Of a DNA stretch of 64,000 nt, positions 8,851 to 17,664 are shown in pieces. Source of the stretch: DASQMT01 sp963835735 (GTDB taxonomy: Bacteria; Actinomycetota; Thermoleophilia; Solirubrobacterales; Solirubrobacteraceae); assembly GCA_963835735.1 (NCBI GenBank), contig CAWIGP010000007.1, positions 496,001 to 560,000 of the forward strand, written 5' to 3'. Made by a program: the position numbers and the translations under genes. Position 1 is the first letter of the stretch; every line of letters begins with the position of its first letter. Under the pieces are notes generated by a model. The model was not told the origin of the DNA, did no database searches, and worked only from the letters and a program-made list of their open reading frames with translations.

Positions 8851-8878
8851 TTGCGTCCGCCGCCGGACCTTGTACAGT
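8851..8878 (+). promoter_or_regulatory. Promoter of the NlpC/P60 riboswitch transcript
   Basis: TTGCGT (8851-8856), a 16-base spacer and TACAGT (8873-8878). The predicted transcript start, about 8885, coincides with the 5' end of the conserved riboswitch sequence. Confidence 0.5.
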
Positions 8879-8883
8879 GCCCG

Positions 8884-9012
8884 GCCGAAGCCGAACCCCC
8901 GGAGGGATTCCGGGGGACGGGGGAACCAATTTGTTGGGGCGAATCGCGATCTGAGCATCGCGGAGCGCAGGCTCTTTCAGCGCCAGCCCGTCAGCTAACC
9001 CCGCAGGCCGAC
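8884..9012 (+). promoter_or_regulatory. c-di-AMP (ydaO/yuaA) riboswitch
   Basis: The conserved blocks occur in order: GCCGAA (8884-8889), GGGGGACGGGGGAACCA (8912-8928), TTGGGGCGAAT (8934-8944) and CCCGTCAGCTAACCCCGCAG (8988-9007) followed by GCCGACGAAAGAGG. These are the signature segments of the ydaO-yuaA family, which senses cyclic di-AMP. It sits 12 bases before a secreted NlpC/P60 peptidase, a target known for this riboswitch class in actinobacteria. In many relatives ligand binding turns expression off. The final GAGG overlaps the ribosome site of the gene, so control may be at translation. Confidence 0.9.
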
Positions 9013-9023
9013 GAAAGAGGTCT

Positions 9024-9644
9024 ATGTCGCCGTTCCGGGGGGTCGCCCCAATCATCATTGCGATGCTGTGCGTCGTCGTCCCGACCGGGGCGATGGCCGC
9101 GAAGCCGTCCACCGGCGGCACTGCGTTCCAGGAGGAGCCGCCTCCGCCGCCGATGCTCGAGCCCGGGCTGTGGTCCGGCCCCGAGGTGCCCGGCGACGCC
9201 GCGGTCCTGCTCGAGGACGGCACCGCGGCGGCCCCGGCCAACGCGCCCGCACAGGTCAAGCAGGCGATCTGGGCCGCGAACTCCCTGCAGGAGCTGCCGT
9301 ACCGCTACGGCGGCGGGCACAACCTCAAGTTCAACGTGGCCGGCGGCGCCGACTGCTCGGGCACCGTGTCGTTCGCGCTGCACGCGGCCGGACTCCTCGA
9401 CGTGCCGCTCGACTCCGGCTCGTTCATGAAGTGGGGCGAGCGGGGCAAGGGCGACTGGATCACGGTGTACACGAATCCCGGCCACGCTTACGCGGTGATC
9501 GCCGGCCTGCGGCTCGACACGAGCGTCGCCGGCATGGCTCGCACCAAGGGCGTCGCCCCGACGGCGTTCGAGCGCGGCCCGCGCTGGCGTCCGATGAAGC
9601 GCTCGGCGCTCGGGTTCGTGAAGCGCCACCCGTTGTCGTTCTGA
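9024..9644 (+). CDS. Secreted NlpC/P60-like peptidoglycan hydrolase
   Basis: 206 residues with a signal peptide (to about residue 26, AMAAKPS). The catalytic domain covers about 85-170: LPYRYGGGHNLKF, then the nucleophile block GGADCSGTVSFALHAAG (Cys about 113) and NPGHAYAVIAGLRLDT (His). This is the NlpC/P60 Cys-His pattern of cell-wall endopeptidases. A Pro-rich linker separates the signal and catalytic parts. It is directly controlled by the upstream c-di-AMP riboswitch. AAAGAGG serves as ribosome site for ATG 9024. Confidence 0.88.
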   Translation: MSPFRGVAPIIIAMLCVVVPTGAMAAKPSTGGTAFQEEPPPPPMLEPGLWSGPEVPGDAAVLLEDGTAAAPANAPAQVKQAIWAANSLQELPYRYGGGHNLKFNVAGGADCSGTVSFALHAAGLLDVPLDSGSFMKWGERGKGDWITVYTNPGHAYAVIAGLRLDTSVAGMARTKGVAPTAFERGPRWRPMKRSALGFVKRHPLSF

Positions 9645-9665
9645 GCCGCGCCTTAGCACGGTAGA

Positions 9666-9698
9666 TACGCTTGGGGTATGACCCCAACGCGGAGGTAG
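9666..9698 (+). promoter_or_regulatory. pspA promoter box and coupled six-codon leader
   Basis: TACGCT (9666-9671) lies 6 bases before ATG 9678. That ATG opens MTPTRR and stops with TAG at 9696-9698. The stop overlaps the strong pspA ribosome site GGAGGT (9691-9696), 2 bases before the pspA GTG at 9701. A leaderless mini-ORF ending on the ribosome site would couple translation to pspA. Confidence 0.4.
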
Positions 9699-9700
9699 CC

Positions 9701-10480
9701 GTGCCCGGATTGGGCGGACGTATGTCCACCGTCATCAAGGCGAAGATCAACAAGATGCTCGACAAGGCGGAGGATCCGTCCGAGACGCTCGAGTACTCCT
9801 ATGCCAAGCAGATGGAGCTGCTCCAGAACGTCAAGAAGGGCATCGCAGACGTCGTGACCGCGAAGAAGCGCCTGCAGCTCCAGCAGCAGAAGCTCGAGCA
9901 GCAGGTCGTCAAGCTCGACACGCAGGCGCGCCAGGCGCTCTCCGCCGGCAACGAGGAGCTCGCCCGCACCGCGCTGGAGCGCAAGCAGTTCGCGCAGACC
10001 GAGCTCCAGACGCTCGATCAGCAGGTCGGCGAGCTCGAGCAGCAGCAGCAGGGCCTGATCGACAAGGAGCAGAAGCTGCGCTCCAAGCTCGAGCAGTTCC
10101 GCACCAAGAAGGAGGTCATCAAGGCCCAGTACTCGGCCGCCGAGGCGCAGGTCAAGATCTCCGAGGCCGCCACCGGCGTGGGCGAGGAGATGGCCGATGT
10201 CGGTCTCGCCATGCAGCGCGCCGTGGACAAGACCGAGGGCATGCGCGCGCGCGCGAGCGCGATGGACGAGCTCGAGGCCGCCGGCGCGTTCGACGACAAC
10301 CTCTCGCTCACGGCGGGCCAGGACGACATCGACCGCCAGCTGGCCGAGCTCACCTCGGGCAGCCAGGTCGACGACGACCTCGCCAAGCTCAAGGCAGAGC
10401 TTGGCCAGGGCTCCACGCCGGCGCCGGCGCTGGAGGAGGGCACGCCCGCCGACCAGCCGACCCAGGGCGGCCAGCAGTGA
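9701..10480 (+). CDS. pspA: PspA/IM30-family envelope-stress protein
   Basis: 259 residues, predicted almost wholly alpha-helical coiled coil (about residues 25-200, Gln/Glu/Lys-rich heptads such as KRLQLQQQKLEQQVVKLDTQA). An Ala-Met-Asp region and a Pro-rich tail follow. It matches the actinobacterial PspA form MSTVIKAKINKMLDKAEDP. PspA/ESCRT-III-like proteins bind stressed membranes. I chose GTG 9701 because GGAGGT lies 4 bases upstream; ATG 9722 is an alternative. It overlaps pspAA by 4 bases (GTGA). Confidence 0.92.
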   Translation: MPGLGGRMSTVIKAKINKMLDKAEDPSETLEYSYAKQMELLQNVKKGIADVVTAKKRLQLQQQKLEQQVVKLDTQARQALSAGNEELARTALERKQFAQTELQTLDQQVGELEQQQQGLIDKEQKLRSKLEQFRTKKEVIKAQYSAAEAQVKISEAATGVGEEMADVGLAMQRAVDKTEGMRARASAMDELEAAGAFDDNLSLTAGQDDIDRQLAELTSGSQVDDDLAKLKAELGQGSTPAPALEEGTPADQPTQGGQQ

Positions 10481-10755
10481 TCGTCCGGATCGCGACCGAC
10501 GACCAGTACCGGCTCCCGGACGCGGACGCCCAGCGCCTCAGCGAGCTCGACAACGAGGCGGTCGCTGCGGTCGAGGCCGACGACGAGGCGCGCTTCCACG
10601 CCGTCTTCGAGGAGATGATGGCGCTGGTCCGCAAGGACGGGAACAAGCTCGGCGACGACGAGCTCGAGGAGTCCGACGTGATCCTCCCGCCGCCGGACCT
10701 CTCGTTCTCAGAGGCGCACCACGAGTTCAACGGCGAGGGGCTGATCCCGGACTAG
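10477..10755 (+). CDS. pspAA: PspA-associated protein PspAA
   Basis: 92 residues, translationally coupled to pspA. It shows the PspAA pattern: MIVRIATDDQYRLPDAD, the acidic helix ELDNEAVAAVEADDEARF, then ESDVILPPPDLSF and a terminal GEGLIPD. PspAA partners PspA in archaea and actinobacteria; its exact biochemistry is not settled. The stop codon shares a CTAG (10752-10755) with the stop of the convergent pspAB. Confidence 0.9.
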   Translation: MIVRIATDDQYRLPDADAQRLSELDNEAVAAVEADDEARFHAVFEEMMALVRKDGNKLGDDELEESDVILPPPDLSFSEAHHEFNGEGLIPD

Positions 10756-11324
10756 ATCGGGATGCCCCAGAGCGGGAACCAGCGTTCGAGCTCCGCCTCG
10801 ATGGGGAGCTCGTTCCCGATCTGCGCCTTGAGCCGCAGCTCGGCCTCGGTGTCGCGGCGCTGCTCGCCGCCCGCCGGCACGAACGGGTAGTACGCGCCGC
10901 GCTTGTAGTTGTAGATCCAGTAGACGGGCCGGCTCTGGCTGTCGCGGAACGAGAACACCGCGCACAGGATGCGCTCGCCGTAGCCCCCGTCCTGGAGCGC
11001 CTGCGAGACGACGTTGATGCCGACGACGAGGTCCTCGAATTCCTCGTCCGCGAGCACCATCCAGCGATAGCCGAAGCTGTCGTCAGTCCGCTCCACGGCC
11101 GTGCCGGTGTCCTCGCCGGTGCCGCGCAGGACCTCCTCCATGTCGGTCACGATCGACTCGAAGTCGGCGGTCGCCAGCGGCTGGAACACGATCGCCGCCT
11201 TGCCGGAGCTCGTGAGCCCCATCGACATGTCGAGATGCACGCCGGCAGTCGACATCGCGAACAGCCGGCTCTCGGCCGGCTGCTTGACCTTGCGCTTGCC
11301 CGTGATGATGTCGAGCAGGCCCAT
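10752..11324 (-). CDS. pspAB: PspA-associated protein PspAB
   Basis: 190 residues. It matches the PspAB family: MGLLDIITGKRK, FAMSTAGVHLDMSMGLTSSG, DSFGYRWMVLADEEFEDLVV and the ending ELERWFPLWGIPI. PspAB genes usually accompany htpX and pspA. Here the ATG overlaps the htpX stop (TGATG), so the two are coupled, and the gene converges on pspA-pspAA. Cytoplasmic; molecular function unknown. Confidence 0.9.
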   Translation of the reverse strand: MGLLDIITGKRKVKQPAESRLFAMSTAGVHLDMSMGLTSSGKAAIVFQPLATADFESIVTDMEEVLRGTGEDTGTAVERTDDSFGYRWMVLADEEFEDLVVGINVVSQALQDGGYGERILCAVFSFRDSQSRPVYWIYNYKRGAYYPFVPAGGEQRRDTEAELRLKAQIGNELPIEAELERWFPLWGIPI

Positions 11325-12221
11325 CAGGCCGCCGTGCCCTGCAGCTGCATCTCGAGGCGCTGGAGCGCCGCGATCCGCTTCTCCATCGGCGGATGCGTGG
11401 AGAACAGCCCACCGATCGCCTTGCCGACCGGGCGGGAAGATGTAGAACGCGCTCATCTCGGAGGACGCGCGCAGGTCCTGCTGCGGGATGCGGTGCATGC
11501 CGCTCGAGATCCGGGTGAGCGCCGAGGCGAGCGCGCTCGGGCGCCCGGTGATCAGCGCCGCGCCGCGGTCAGCCGCGAACTCGCGGTAGCGGGAGAGCGC
11601 CTGCATGAGCAGGAACGAGACGATGTAGACGCCGATCGAGACGAGGAACAGCACCAGCGCGCTCGGGTTGTCGTCGTCGTCCCCGCGGCCGCCGCCGAAC
11701 AGGAATCCGAACTGGACGACGTAGGCGGCGATCGTCGCGAAGAAGCCGGCCAGCGTCATGACCAGCACGTCGCGGTTGGCGACGTGGGTCAGCTCGTGCG
11801 CCATCACGCCCTCGAGCTCGGCGGGGGAGAGCAGCTCCATGATCCCGGTCGTCGCGCATACCGTCGCGTTCTTGGGCGAACGGCCGATCGCGAACGCGTT
11901 CGGCATGCGCGTGTCCGCAACCGCCACCTTGGGCTTCGGCAGGTCGGCCTGGATGCACAGCCGCTCGACCATCGCGTGCAGCTCCGGCGCCTCGGCGGGC
12001 GTCACCACGCGGCCGCCCATCGCGCGCAGGGCGAGCTTGTCGGAGCCGAACAGCTGGAACGCCGCTAGACCGCCGGCGATTATCGCGATCAACACTCCGT
12101 TCGCGCCCGAGGCGAGCAGCGCCACGATCAGGATCACGTACACGAGTCCGAGCAGGAACAGCGTGAACGTCATCCGGATCTGCAGTCCGGTGTCCTTGCC
12201 GAATGAGGTAGGTCTGGCCAT
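11324..12221 (-). CDS. htpX: HtpX-type M48 membrane metallopeptidase, one-base frameshift
   Basis: Two N-terminal membrane helices (TLFLLGLVYVILIVALLAS; LIAIIAGGLAAFQLF) precede the zinc motif VMAHELTHVANRD (HExxH). Two further hydrophobic segments follow, then the third zinc ligand region RYREFAADRGAALITG. One extra C near 11431 breaks the frame after SAFYIFPP; the conserved end VGKAIGGLFSTHPPMEKRI is intact in the next frame. Repaired length is about 298 residues, normal for HtpX, which degrades damaged membrane proteins. It is upstream of and coupled to pspAB, part of the envelope-stress set. Confidence 0.9.
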
Positions 12222-12282
12222 ATGTGCTGTGCATTCTCGCAGTCGGACCTCCCACTTGAGCGACCTTTTAGATAGGGTTCCG

Positions 12283-12411
12283 CGCGCCGAGTCCCACTCG
12301 TCGCACGAGTGGGAGCGGGGGACCCACGAGCAGTCCCTGGGGCGAGTCCGGGCCAGCGTGCCCGGTAGCGCACTGCGCGAGCCCGTCAGCTAACCCCGCA
12401 GGCCGAGAGAG
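12283..12411 (+). promoter_or_regulatory. c-di-AMP (ydaO/yuaA) riboswitch
   Basis: A second copy of the family: CGCCGAGTCCCAC near 12285, a hairpin arm pair CCCACTCG/CGAGTGGG, AGCGGGGGACCCA near 12314, CTGGGGCGAGTCCGG near 12338, and the diagnostic CCCGTCAGCTAACCCCGCAG (12382-12401) plus GCCGAGAGAG. It precedes an M23-type cell-wall peptidase by about 90 bases. That gap holds two small hairpins (TGCAAC/GTTGCA at 12425-12447; AACCG/CGGTT near 12457) that could form the expression platform. Confidence 0.9.
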
Positions 12412-12499
12412 ATGAAGAAATCCCTGCAACCTGCACGGTTCGTTGCATGCTCCATAACCGAGCGCGGTTTGCTCGTACCCGACCCGGACGGCGCCTAGG

Positions 12500-13690
12500 A
12501 TGGCCCGCCGGATGTCCCGTCTGCGCCTCATCGCGGTCGTCGTCGCGCTGCCGCTGTCGCTGTGGCTGTTCGTGCCCGTGCTGTCCGACGGCGCCCCGCT
12601 GTCGAGCCGGATCGAGGAGAAGCGGCGCGCGATCGAGCAGAAGAAGGGCCGCGAGCGTGTGCTCACTACGACGATCTCCGGCTACACGCAGCGGATCAAC
12701 GCGCTGCAGGGCGACATCACCGACCTGCAGACGCGGCAGGTGCGGATCGAGGCCGACCTTACGGCCAAGCGCGCCGAGCTCGAGCGTCTGCAGGACCTGC
12801 TCCGCGAGGAGCGGATCCGGCTCGTCCGGCTGCGCGCGCGGCTCGCCGAGTCGCGCGCCGCGCTGAGCGAGCGGCTCGTCGAGCTCTACAAGGCCGACGA
12901 GCCCGACGTCGTGACCGTGATCCTCGAGGCCGACGGCTTCGCCGAGCTGCTCGAGCGCGCGGAGTTCATGCAGCGCGTGTCCGAGCAGGACGCGCGCATC
13001 ATCGACCGCGTTCGCACGGCCAAGGCCGAGGCGGTTGCGACCGAGCAGCGGCTCGACCGGCTCGAGAATCGCCAGCGCCAGGTAACCGCGGTCGTCGCCG
13101 ACCGCCGCCAAGAGGTCGTCGACGTCAAGGAACAGCTGGTCTCCCGCCGCGAGGAGTACCAGGGCGTCAGGTACCAGAAGTCCCAGGTGCTGGTCGACAC
13201 GCGCGAGCAGCGCCACGACCTCGAGGGCGACCTGCGCGCGCTGGAGAAGGAGCAGGCGGCGGTGCTCGCCAAGCTACAGGCGGCGGAGGGCGGCGGCGGA
13301 CCTGCCGGGCCGGTGCGGCAGGGCTCGGGCAGCATGATCTGGCCGGTGAACGGACCCGTGGTGTCGCCGTTCGGCATGCGCTGGGGCCGCCTGCACGCGG
13401 GGGTGGACATCGCCGTTCCGGCGGGAACGCCGATCCGGGCCGCAGACTCCGGCAGCGTCGTACTGCTCGGCTGGACCGGCGGCTACGGCAACTACACCTG
13501 CATCTCGCACGGCGGCGGGCTCTCGACCTGCTACGCGCACCAGTCGCGCTACGCGACGTCGAGCGGCGCGAGCGTGAGCAAGGGCCAGGTGATCGGTTAT
13601 GTCGGCTGCACCGGGCACTGCTTCGGCGACCACCTGCACTTCGAGGTCCGCTCCGGCGGCGCGCCGGTGGACCCGATGGGCTACCTGTAG
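12500..13690 (+). CDS. Secreted coiled-coil M23 (LytM/EnvC-like) peptidase
   Basis: 396 residues. A signal/anchor helix (LIAVVVALPLSLWLFVPVL) is followed by a long coiled coil (about 35-260, rich in Arg/Glu/Leu). A C-terminal LytM/M23 domain covers about 285-396. Zinc ligands are visible: RLHAGVDIAVPAGTPI (H, D) and CFGDHLHFEVR (HxH). The layout is that of EnvC/NlpD-type hydrolases or amidase activators acting in the wall. The c-di-AMP riboswitch upstream links it to turgor or wall homeostasis. ATG 12500 is used; an in-frame ATG at 12512 is also possible. Confidence 0.9.
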   Translation: MARRMSRLRLIAVVVALPLSLWLFVPVLSDGAPLSSRIEEKRRAIEQKKGRERVLTTTISGYTQRINALQGDITDLQTRQVRIEADLTAKRAELERLQDLLREERIRLVRLRARLAESRAALSERLVELYKADEPDVVTVILEADGFAELLERAEFMQRVSEQDARIIDRVRTAKAEAVATEQRLDRLENRQRQVTAVVADRRQEVVDVKEQLVSRREEYQGVRYQKSQVLVDTREQRHDLEGDLRALEKEQAAVLAKLQAAEGGGGPAGPVRQGSGSMIWPVNGPVVSPFGMRWGRLHAGVDIAVPAGTPIRAADSGSVVLLGWTGGYGNYTCISHGGGLSTCYAHQSRYATSSGASVSKGQVIGYVGCTGHCFGDHLHFEVRSGGAPVDPMGYL

Positions 13691-13714
13691 CAGCGGTCGT
13701 ACCCTCTGTAGGCG

Positions 13715-14480
13715 ATGCAGCCGGAGATCCACCTCGGTCCACTGACCCTGCAGAGCTTCGGCCTCATGCTGGGGCTCGCGTTCGTCGTCGCGGGACTGTT
13801 CGCAGCGCGCTACCTCAAGGAGCTCGGGCGCCCGTCGGACTGGGCGTACGAGATGATCTTCGCGGCGCTCATCGGTGGGATCGTCGGCGCGCGGCTGTGG
13901 TGGGTGGTCGAGAACTGGAACGAGGCGTCCGACGACGTCCTCGGGTCGCTGTTCTCCGGCTCGGGGCTGGTCTGGTACGGCGGAGCGCTGGGCGGCGCAG
14001 CTCGCGGTGCTCGGCTGGGCGCGGTGGCGCGGCGTGCTCGACCTCAAGACGCTCGACGTCGCTGCGGTGCCACTCGCCGCCGGCTACGCGGTCGGGCGGA
14101 TCGGCTGCCAGCTAGCCGGCGACGGCGACTACGGCAAGGCCTGGAATGGGCCGTGGGCGATGGCCTACCCCGACGGCACCGTGCCGACGACGGACGAGGT
14201 CCACCCGACGCCCGTGTACGAGACGCTCGCGATGGGCCTGGTCGCCTGGTTCCTGTGGAGCCGGCGGCACCGCTATCCGCCGGGCGGCCTGTTCGCGCTC
14301 TACCTCCTGCTGGCGGGCCTCGAGCGCTTCCTCGTCGAGTTCGTACGCCGCAACCCCGACGAGTTCGCCGGGCTCACGACGCCGCAGCTGCTCTCGCTCG
14401 CGATGATCGTGGGCGGCGGCGTGTGGCTGCTGCGGCTCCGCGGGCGCAGCGCCGGCGTGCCTGCGCCGGTGTCGCAGTAA
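13715..14480 (+). CDS. lgt: Prolipoprotein diacylglyceryl transferase, one-base frameshift
   Basis: The start (MQPEIHLGPLTLQSFGLMLG) and first membrane helices match Lgt. One extra base near 14000 (after WYGGALGGA) shifts the frame. The continuation carries the Lgt signature VGRIGCQLAGDGDYG and later helices (ETLAMGLVAWFLW; GLFALYLLLAGLERFLVEF with the conserved ER..VEF). Repaired length is about 255 residues. Lgt moves diacylglycerol from phosphatidylglycerol to the lipobox cysteine, which this genome needs for the lipoproteins seen nearby. It is essential or near-essential in many bacteria, so the shift is probably an error. A TACCCT box lies 9 bases before the ATG. Confidence 0.88.
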
Positions 14481-14497
14481 CTCGAGACTACGGGCAT

Positions 14498-15148
14498 TCA
14501 GGGCGCCAGCGCCTCGCGCAGCCACGCCAGCGCCCGACCCTGGGCGCGCGGGTCGTGTTGGACCGAGCGGTGGTCGCCGCCGGGGTAGACCTCGAGTCGC
14601 GATCGCGGGTGCCGGAGCACAAGCGCGCGCGAGCCGGCGACCGGCACCTGCTCATCGCCCTCGGCGTGCTGGATCAGGACCGGGATCTCCAGCGCTGCGA
14701 CCGCCGCCTCGAGCGGGTGCGCGGCCAGCAGCGCCTCGAGCGCCGAGGCGTCGGCCGCGACCTCCAGCCTGCGCAGTCCGCGCGCCAGCAGCGGCGCCGG
14801 CGCCGGGCAGATCGCCACGACCGCCGCGGCGCCCGCGGCCGGCGCCCCGACGAGCGCCAGGTAGCCGCCCATGCTCGAGCCGCGCAGCGCCACCGGCAGG
14901 CCGGGCGGAAGCAGCGCCGCCGCCGCCGCGACGTCCTCGATCGCCCGGCCGTCGAGCAGCCCGCCCGACTCGCCGTGACCGCGCATGTCGAAGCGGACCG
15001 CGGCGAGTCCGGCGGCGGCCGCCGCGCGTGCCATGTCGGCGTGGTTCTCCTTGCGCGAGCCGGCGCCGTGCAGGATCACGAGCCCGCCCCACGGGTCGCC
15101 GTCCGGCCGGTCGTGCGCGTGGGCGAGGGCGAAGGCCGAATCCGTCAT
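14498..15148 (-). CDS. Alpha/beta hydrolase (dienelactone-hydrolase-like)
   Basis: 216 residues with the full triad. The oxyanion region is GGLVILHGAGSRKEN, the nucleophile elbow is LRGSSMGGYLALVG (Ser), the Asp is in HAEGDEQVPVAGS and the His in YPGGDHRSVQ. Substrate cannot be predicted. It converges on lgt (18 bases between ends) and is divergent from lysA by 15 bases. Confidence 0.82.
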   Translation of the reverse strand: MTDSAFALAHAHDRPDGDPWGGLVILHGAGSRKENHADMARAAAAAGLAAVRFDMRGHGESGGLLDGRAIEDVAAAAALLPPGLPVALRGSSMGGYLALVGAPAAGAAAVVAICPAPAPLLARGLRRLEVAADASALEALLAAHPLEAAVAALEIPVLIQHAEGDEQVPVAGSRALVLRHPRSRLEVYPGGDHRSVQHDPRAQGRALAWLREALAP

Positions 15149-15163
15149 GCTTCCGCACCGATC

Positions 15164-16422
15164 ATGGCCGCCGCAACCCGCGCCGTCTACCCCGAGGCCT
15201 CCGCCGTGCACGATGGCCGGCTGGCGATCGGCGGCTGCGACGCGGTCGAGCTGGCGCGCACCTACGGGACGCCGGCGTACGTGATGGCGGAGGACGACCT
15301 GCGCGCCCGGGCGCGCGAGTTCGCGACCGCGCTCGAGACCCACCACGGCGGCCCCGGCGAGGTCATCTTCGCGTCCAAGGCCTGCCCGGCCACGGCCGTC
15401 CTGCGCGTGTTCGCGGAGGAAGGGCTCGGCTGCGACGTCGCGTCCGGCGGCGAGCTGCACCTGGCCCTGCGGGCCGGGTTCGAGCCCGAGCGGATCCACC
15501 TGCACGGCAACGCGAAGTCCGAGGACGAGCTGCGCGCTGGCGGTGCGCGCCGGCGTCGGCTGGGTCGTCGTCGACAACCTCGAGGACGTCGCCAAGCTCG
15601 CCCGCGTGCTCCCGCCCGGCGGGCGCCAGCGGGTGCTGCTGCGCGTGCGCCCCGGGATCGACGCGGACACCCACGCCGCGATCCTCACCGGCCACGCCGA
15701 GTCGAAGTTCGGGATGGACCCGCGCGACGCGCGCACGCTCGCCGCAGGCCCCGCCGGAGCACCTCGACGTGCAGGGCTTCCACTTCCACCTCGGCTCACA
15801 GCTCAACGACCCGACGCCGTACCGCGCCGCGGTCGGCGTGCTGGCCGGGCTGGGCGAGCAGCCCGTCTACAGCCTCGGCGGCGGCTACGCGGTCGCCTAC
15901 ACCGCCGACGACCGGCCGCCGTCGGTCGGCGAGGCGGTTGCCGCGGTCGTGGAGGCCGCGCATGATCTGCTCGGGCCCGGGAAGCGGCTCGTGCTCGAGC
16001 CTGGCCGCGCGCTCGTCGCCAACGCGGGTGTGACGCTCTACACGGTCGAGTCGGTCAAGCTGCTGCCCGGCGGCGCGCGGATCGTGGCCGTCGACGGCGG
16101 CATGTCCGACAACCCGCGCCCGATGCTCTACGAGGCCGCCTACGAGGCGGCCGTCGCCGACCGCTTCGGCGACGAGGGAGAGCCGGCCACGGTCGTGGGC
16201 AAGCACTGCGAGTCCGGCGACGTGCTGATCCGCCGCACGCGGCTGCCCGACGTCGAGCCCGGCGACGTGCTCGTCACGCCGGTCACGGGCGCGTACGGCC
16301 ACGCGATGGCGTCGAACTACAACGGCGTCCCGCGCCCGCCGGTCGTGTTCTGCGCCGGCGGCGAGGCGCGCGCGGTGGTGCGGCGCGAGACGTACGAGGA
16401 CCTGGGTGCCCGGGACGTTTAG
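15164..16422 (+). CDS. lysA: Diaminopimelate decarboxylase, two one-base frameshifts
   Basis: The three frames join into one LysA. Part 1 has the PLP-lysine site VIFASKACPATAVLRVF. Part 2 (after an extra base near 15536) has DNLEDVAKLARVLP and RVRPGIDADTHAAILTG. Part 3 (after another near 15743) has GFHFHLGSQLNDP, the phosphate-binding SLGGGYAVAY, EPGRALVANAG, the catalytic Cys in GKHCESGDVL and GAYGHAMASNYNG. Repaired length is about 419 residues. It makes L-lysine from meso-diaminopimelate. Every catalytic motif is intact and the gene starts a lysine/threonine operon, so both shifts look like sequence errors. Confidence 0.9.
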
Positions 16423-17629
16423 CGTCGGCCTGCTCGGTCACGGCACGGTCGGGTCCGCGTTCGCCGCGCTGCTCGAGCAGCGCGCCGACTCGATCGTGCC
16501 GATCACGGGCATGAAACCGGTGCTGAGCGGCGTGCTGACGCGCTCGCGCGGCGACTTCGAGACGATCCTCGCCGACTCGGACCTGATCGTCGAGCTGATC
16601 GGCGGGGTCGAGCCTGCGCGCGACTACGTGCTGCGCGCGATGCGCGCCGGCAAGCACGTCGTCTCCGCCAACAAGCTGCTGCTCTCCCAGCACGGCGAGG
16701 AGCTGTGGGCGTGCGCGCGCGAGCACGAAGTGCAGCTGCGCTTCGAGGCCGCCGTGGCCGGCGTCGTGCCGGTGATCCGCGTCCTGCAGGAGTCGCTCGC
16801 GGCCGCGCACGTGGAGCGGATCCACGGGATCGTCAACGGCACGACGAACTACATCCTCACCGAGATGGCGCGTGGCGGGCTGTCGTACGAGGCCGCGCTG
16901 CGCCAGGCGCAGGACCTCGGCTACGCGGAGGCCGACCCGACCGACGACGTCACCGGCCGCGACGCGGCGGCGAAGATGGCGATCCTCGCGCGGCTGGCGT
17001 TCGACACGCCGGTGCACCTCGACCAGGTGCGGTACGAGGGCATCGAGCAGATCACGCCGGACGACATCGCGTACGCGCAGCAGCTCGGCCTCGGGCTCAA
17101 GCTGATCGGCACGGCGGAGCGCGTCGACGGCGGGCTGAGCGTGCGCGTGCACCCCGCGTTCCTGTACGGAGGCCACCCGCTCGCGTCGGTCAACGGGCCG
17201 TTCAACGCGGTCACCGTGGAGTCCGACGCGATCACCGAGATCACGATGTCCGGCCCCGGCGCCGGCGGGCCGCAGACCGCGTCGGCGGTCCTCGGTGACG
17301 TGATCAGCGCGATGATCCCTCCCGCGACCACGCCGGAGACGTCGCAGCGGCTGGAGATCGTCAACGACGTCGAGAGCGCCTTCTACCTGCACATGGAGGT
17401 CGCCGACCGCCCCGGCGTGCTCGCGCAGGTGGCCGAGCTGCTCGGCATGCAGGGCGCCTCGATCAAATCGGTCGTGCAGCGCGGGCTGGGCGACAACGCG
17501 TCGCTCGTGATGGTGCTGCACCCGCTGCTGGAGTCGCGCTTCTACGGCGCGATGCAGCTGATCGGCAGGCTCGACTTCATGCGCTCGGCGCCGCGCGCGA
17601 TCCGCGTGATCGAGGAGGAGTTCGTCTGA
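16406..17629 (+). CDS. hom: Homoserine dehydrogenase with C-terminal ACT domain
   Basis: 407 residues, starting at GTG 16406 and overlapping the end of lysA by 17 bases. The NAD(P)-binding motif is SVGLLGHGTVGSAF. The signature region reads VNGTTNYILTEM and GYAEADPTDDVTGRDAAAKM, with the catalytic Lys. Residues about 320-400 form an ACT domain (HMEVADRPGVLAQVAELLG), usually the threonine-feedback site. It reduces aspartate semialdehyde to homoserine. Confidence 0.95.
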   Translation: MPGTFSVGLLGHGTVGSAFAALLEQRADSIVPITGMKPVLSGVLTRSRGDFETILADSDLIVELIGGVEPARDYVLRAMRAGKHVVSANKLLLSQHGEELWACAREHEVQLRFEAAVAGVVPVIRVLQESLAAAHVERIHGIVNGTTNYILTEMARGGLSYEAALRQAQDLGYAEADPTDDVTGRDAAAKMAILARLAFDTPVHLDQVRYEGIEQITPDDIAYAQQLGLGLKLIGTAERVDGGLSVRVHPAFLYGGHPLASVNGPFNAVTVESDAITEITMSGPGAGGPQTASAVLGDVISAMIPPATTPETSQRLEIVNDVESAFYLHMEVADRPGVLAQVAELLGMQGASIKSVVQRGLGDNASLVMVLHPLLESRFYGAMQLIGRLDFMRSAPRAIRVIEEEFV

Positions 17630-17664
17630 CCCGTATCGGGCTGATCGAGCGCTACCGCGATCGG

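Noticed and set aside
5189..16422. Programmed +1 frameshifting as explanation for the split genes
   Set aside because: The shift sites share no slippery sequence or stop codon, and the affected families are not known to use it.
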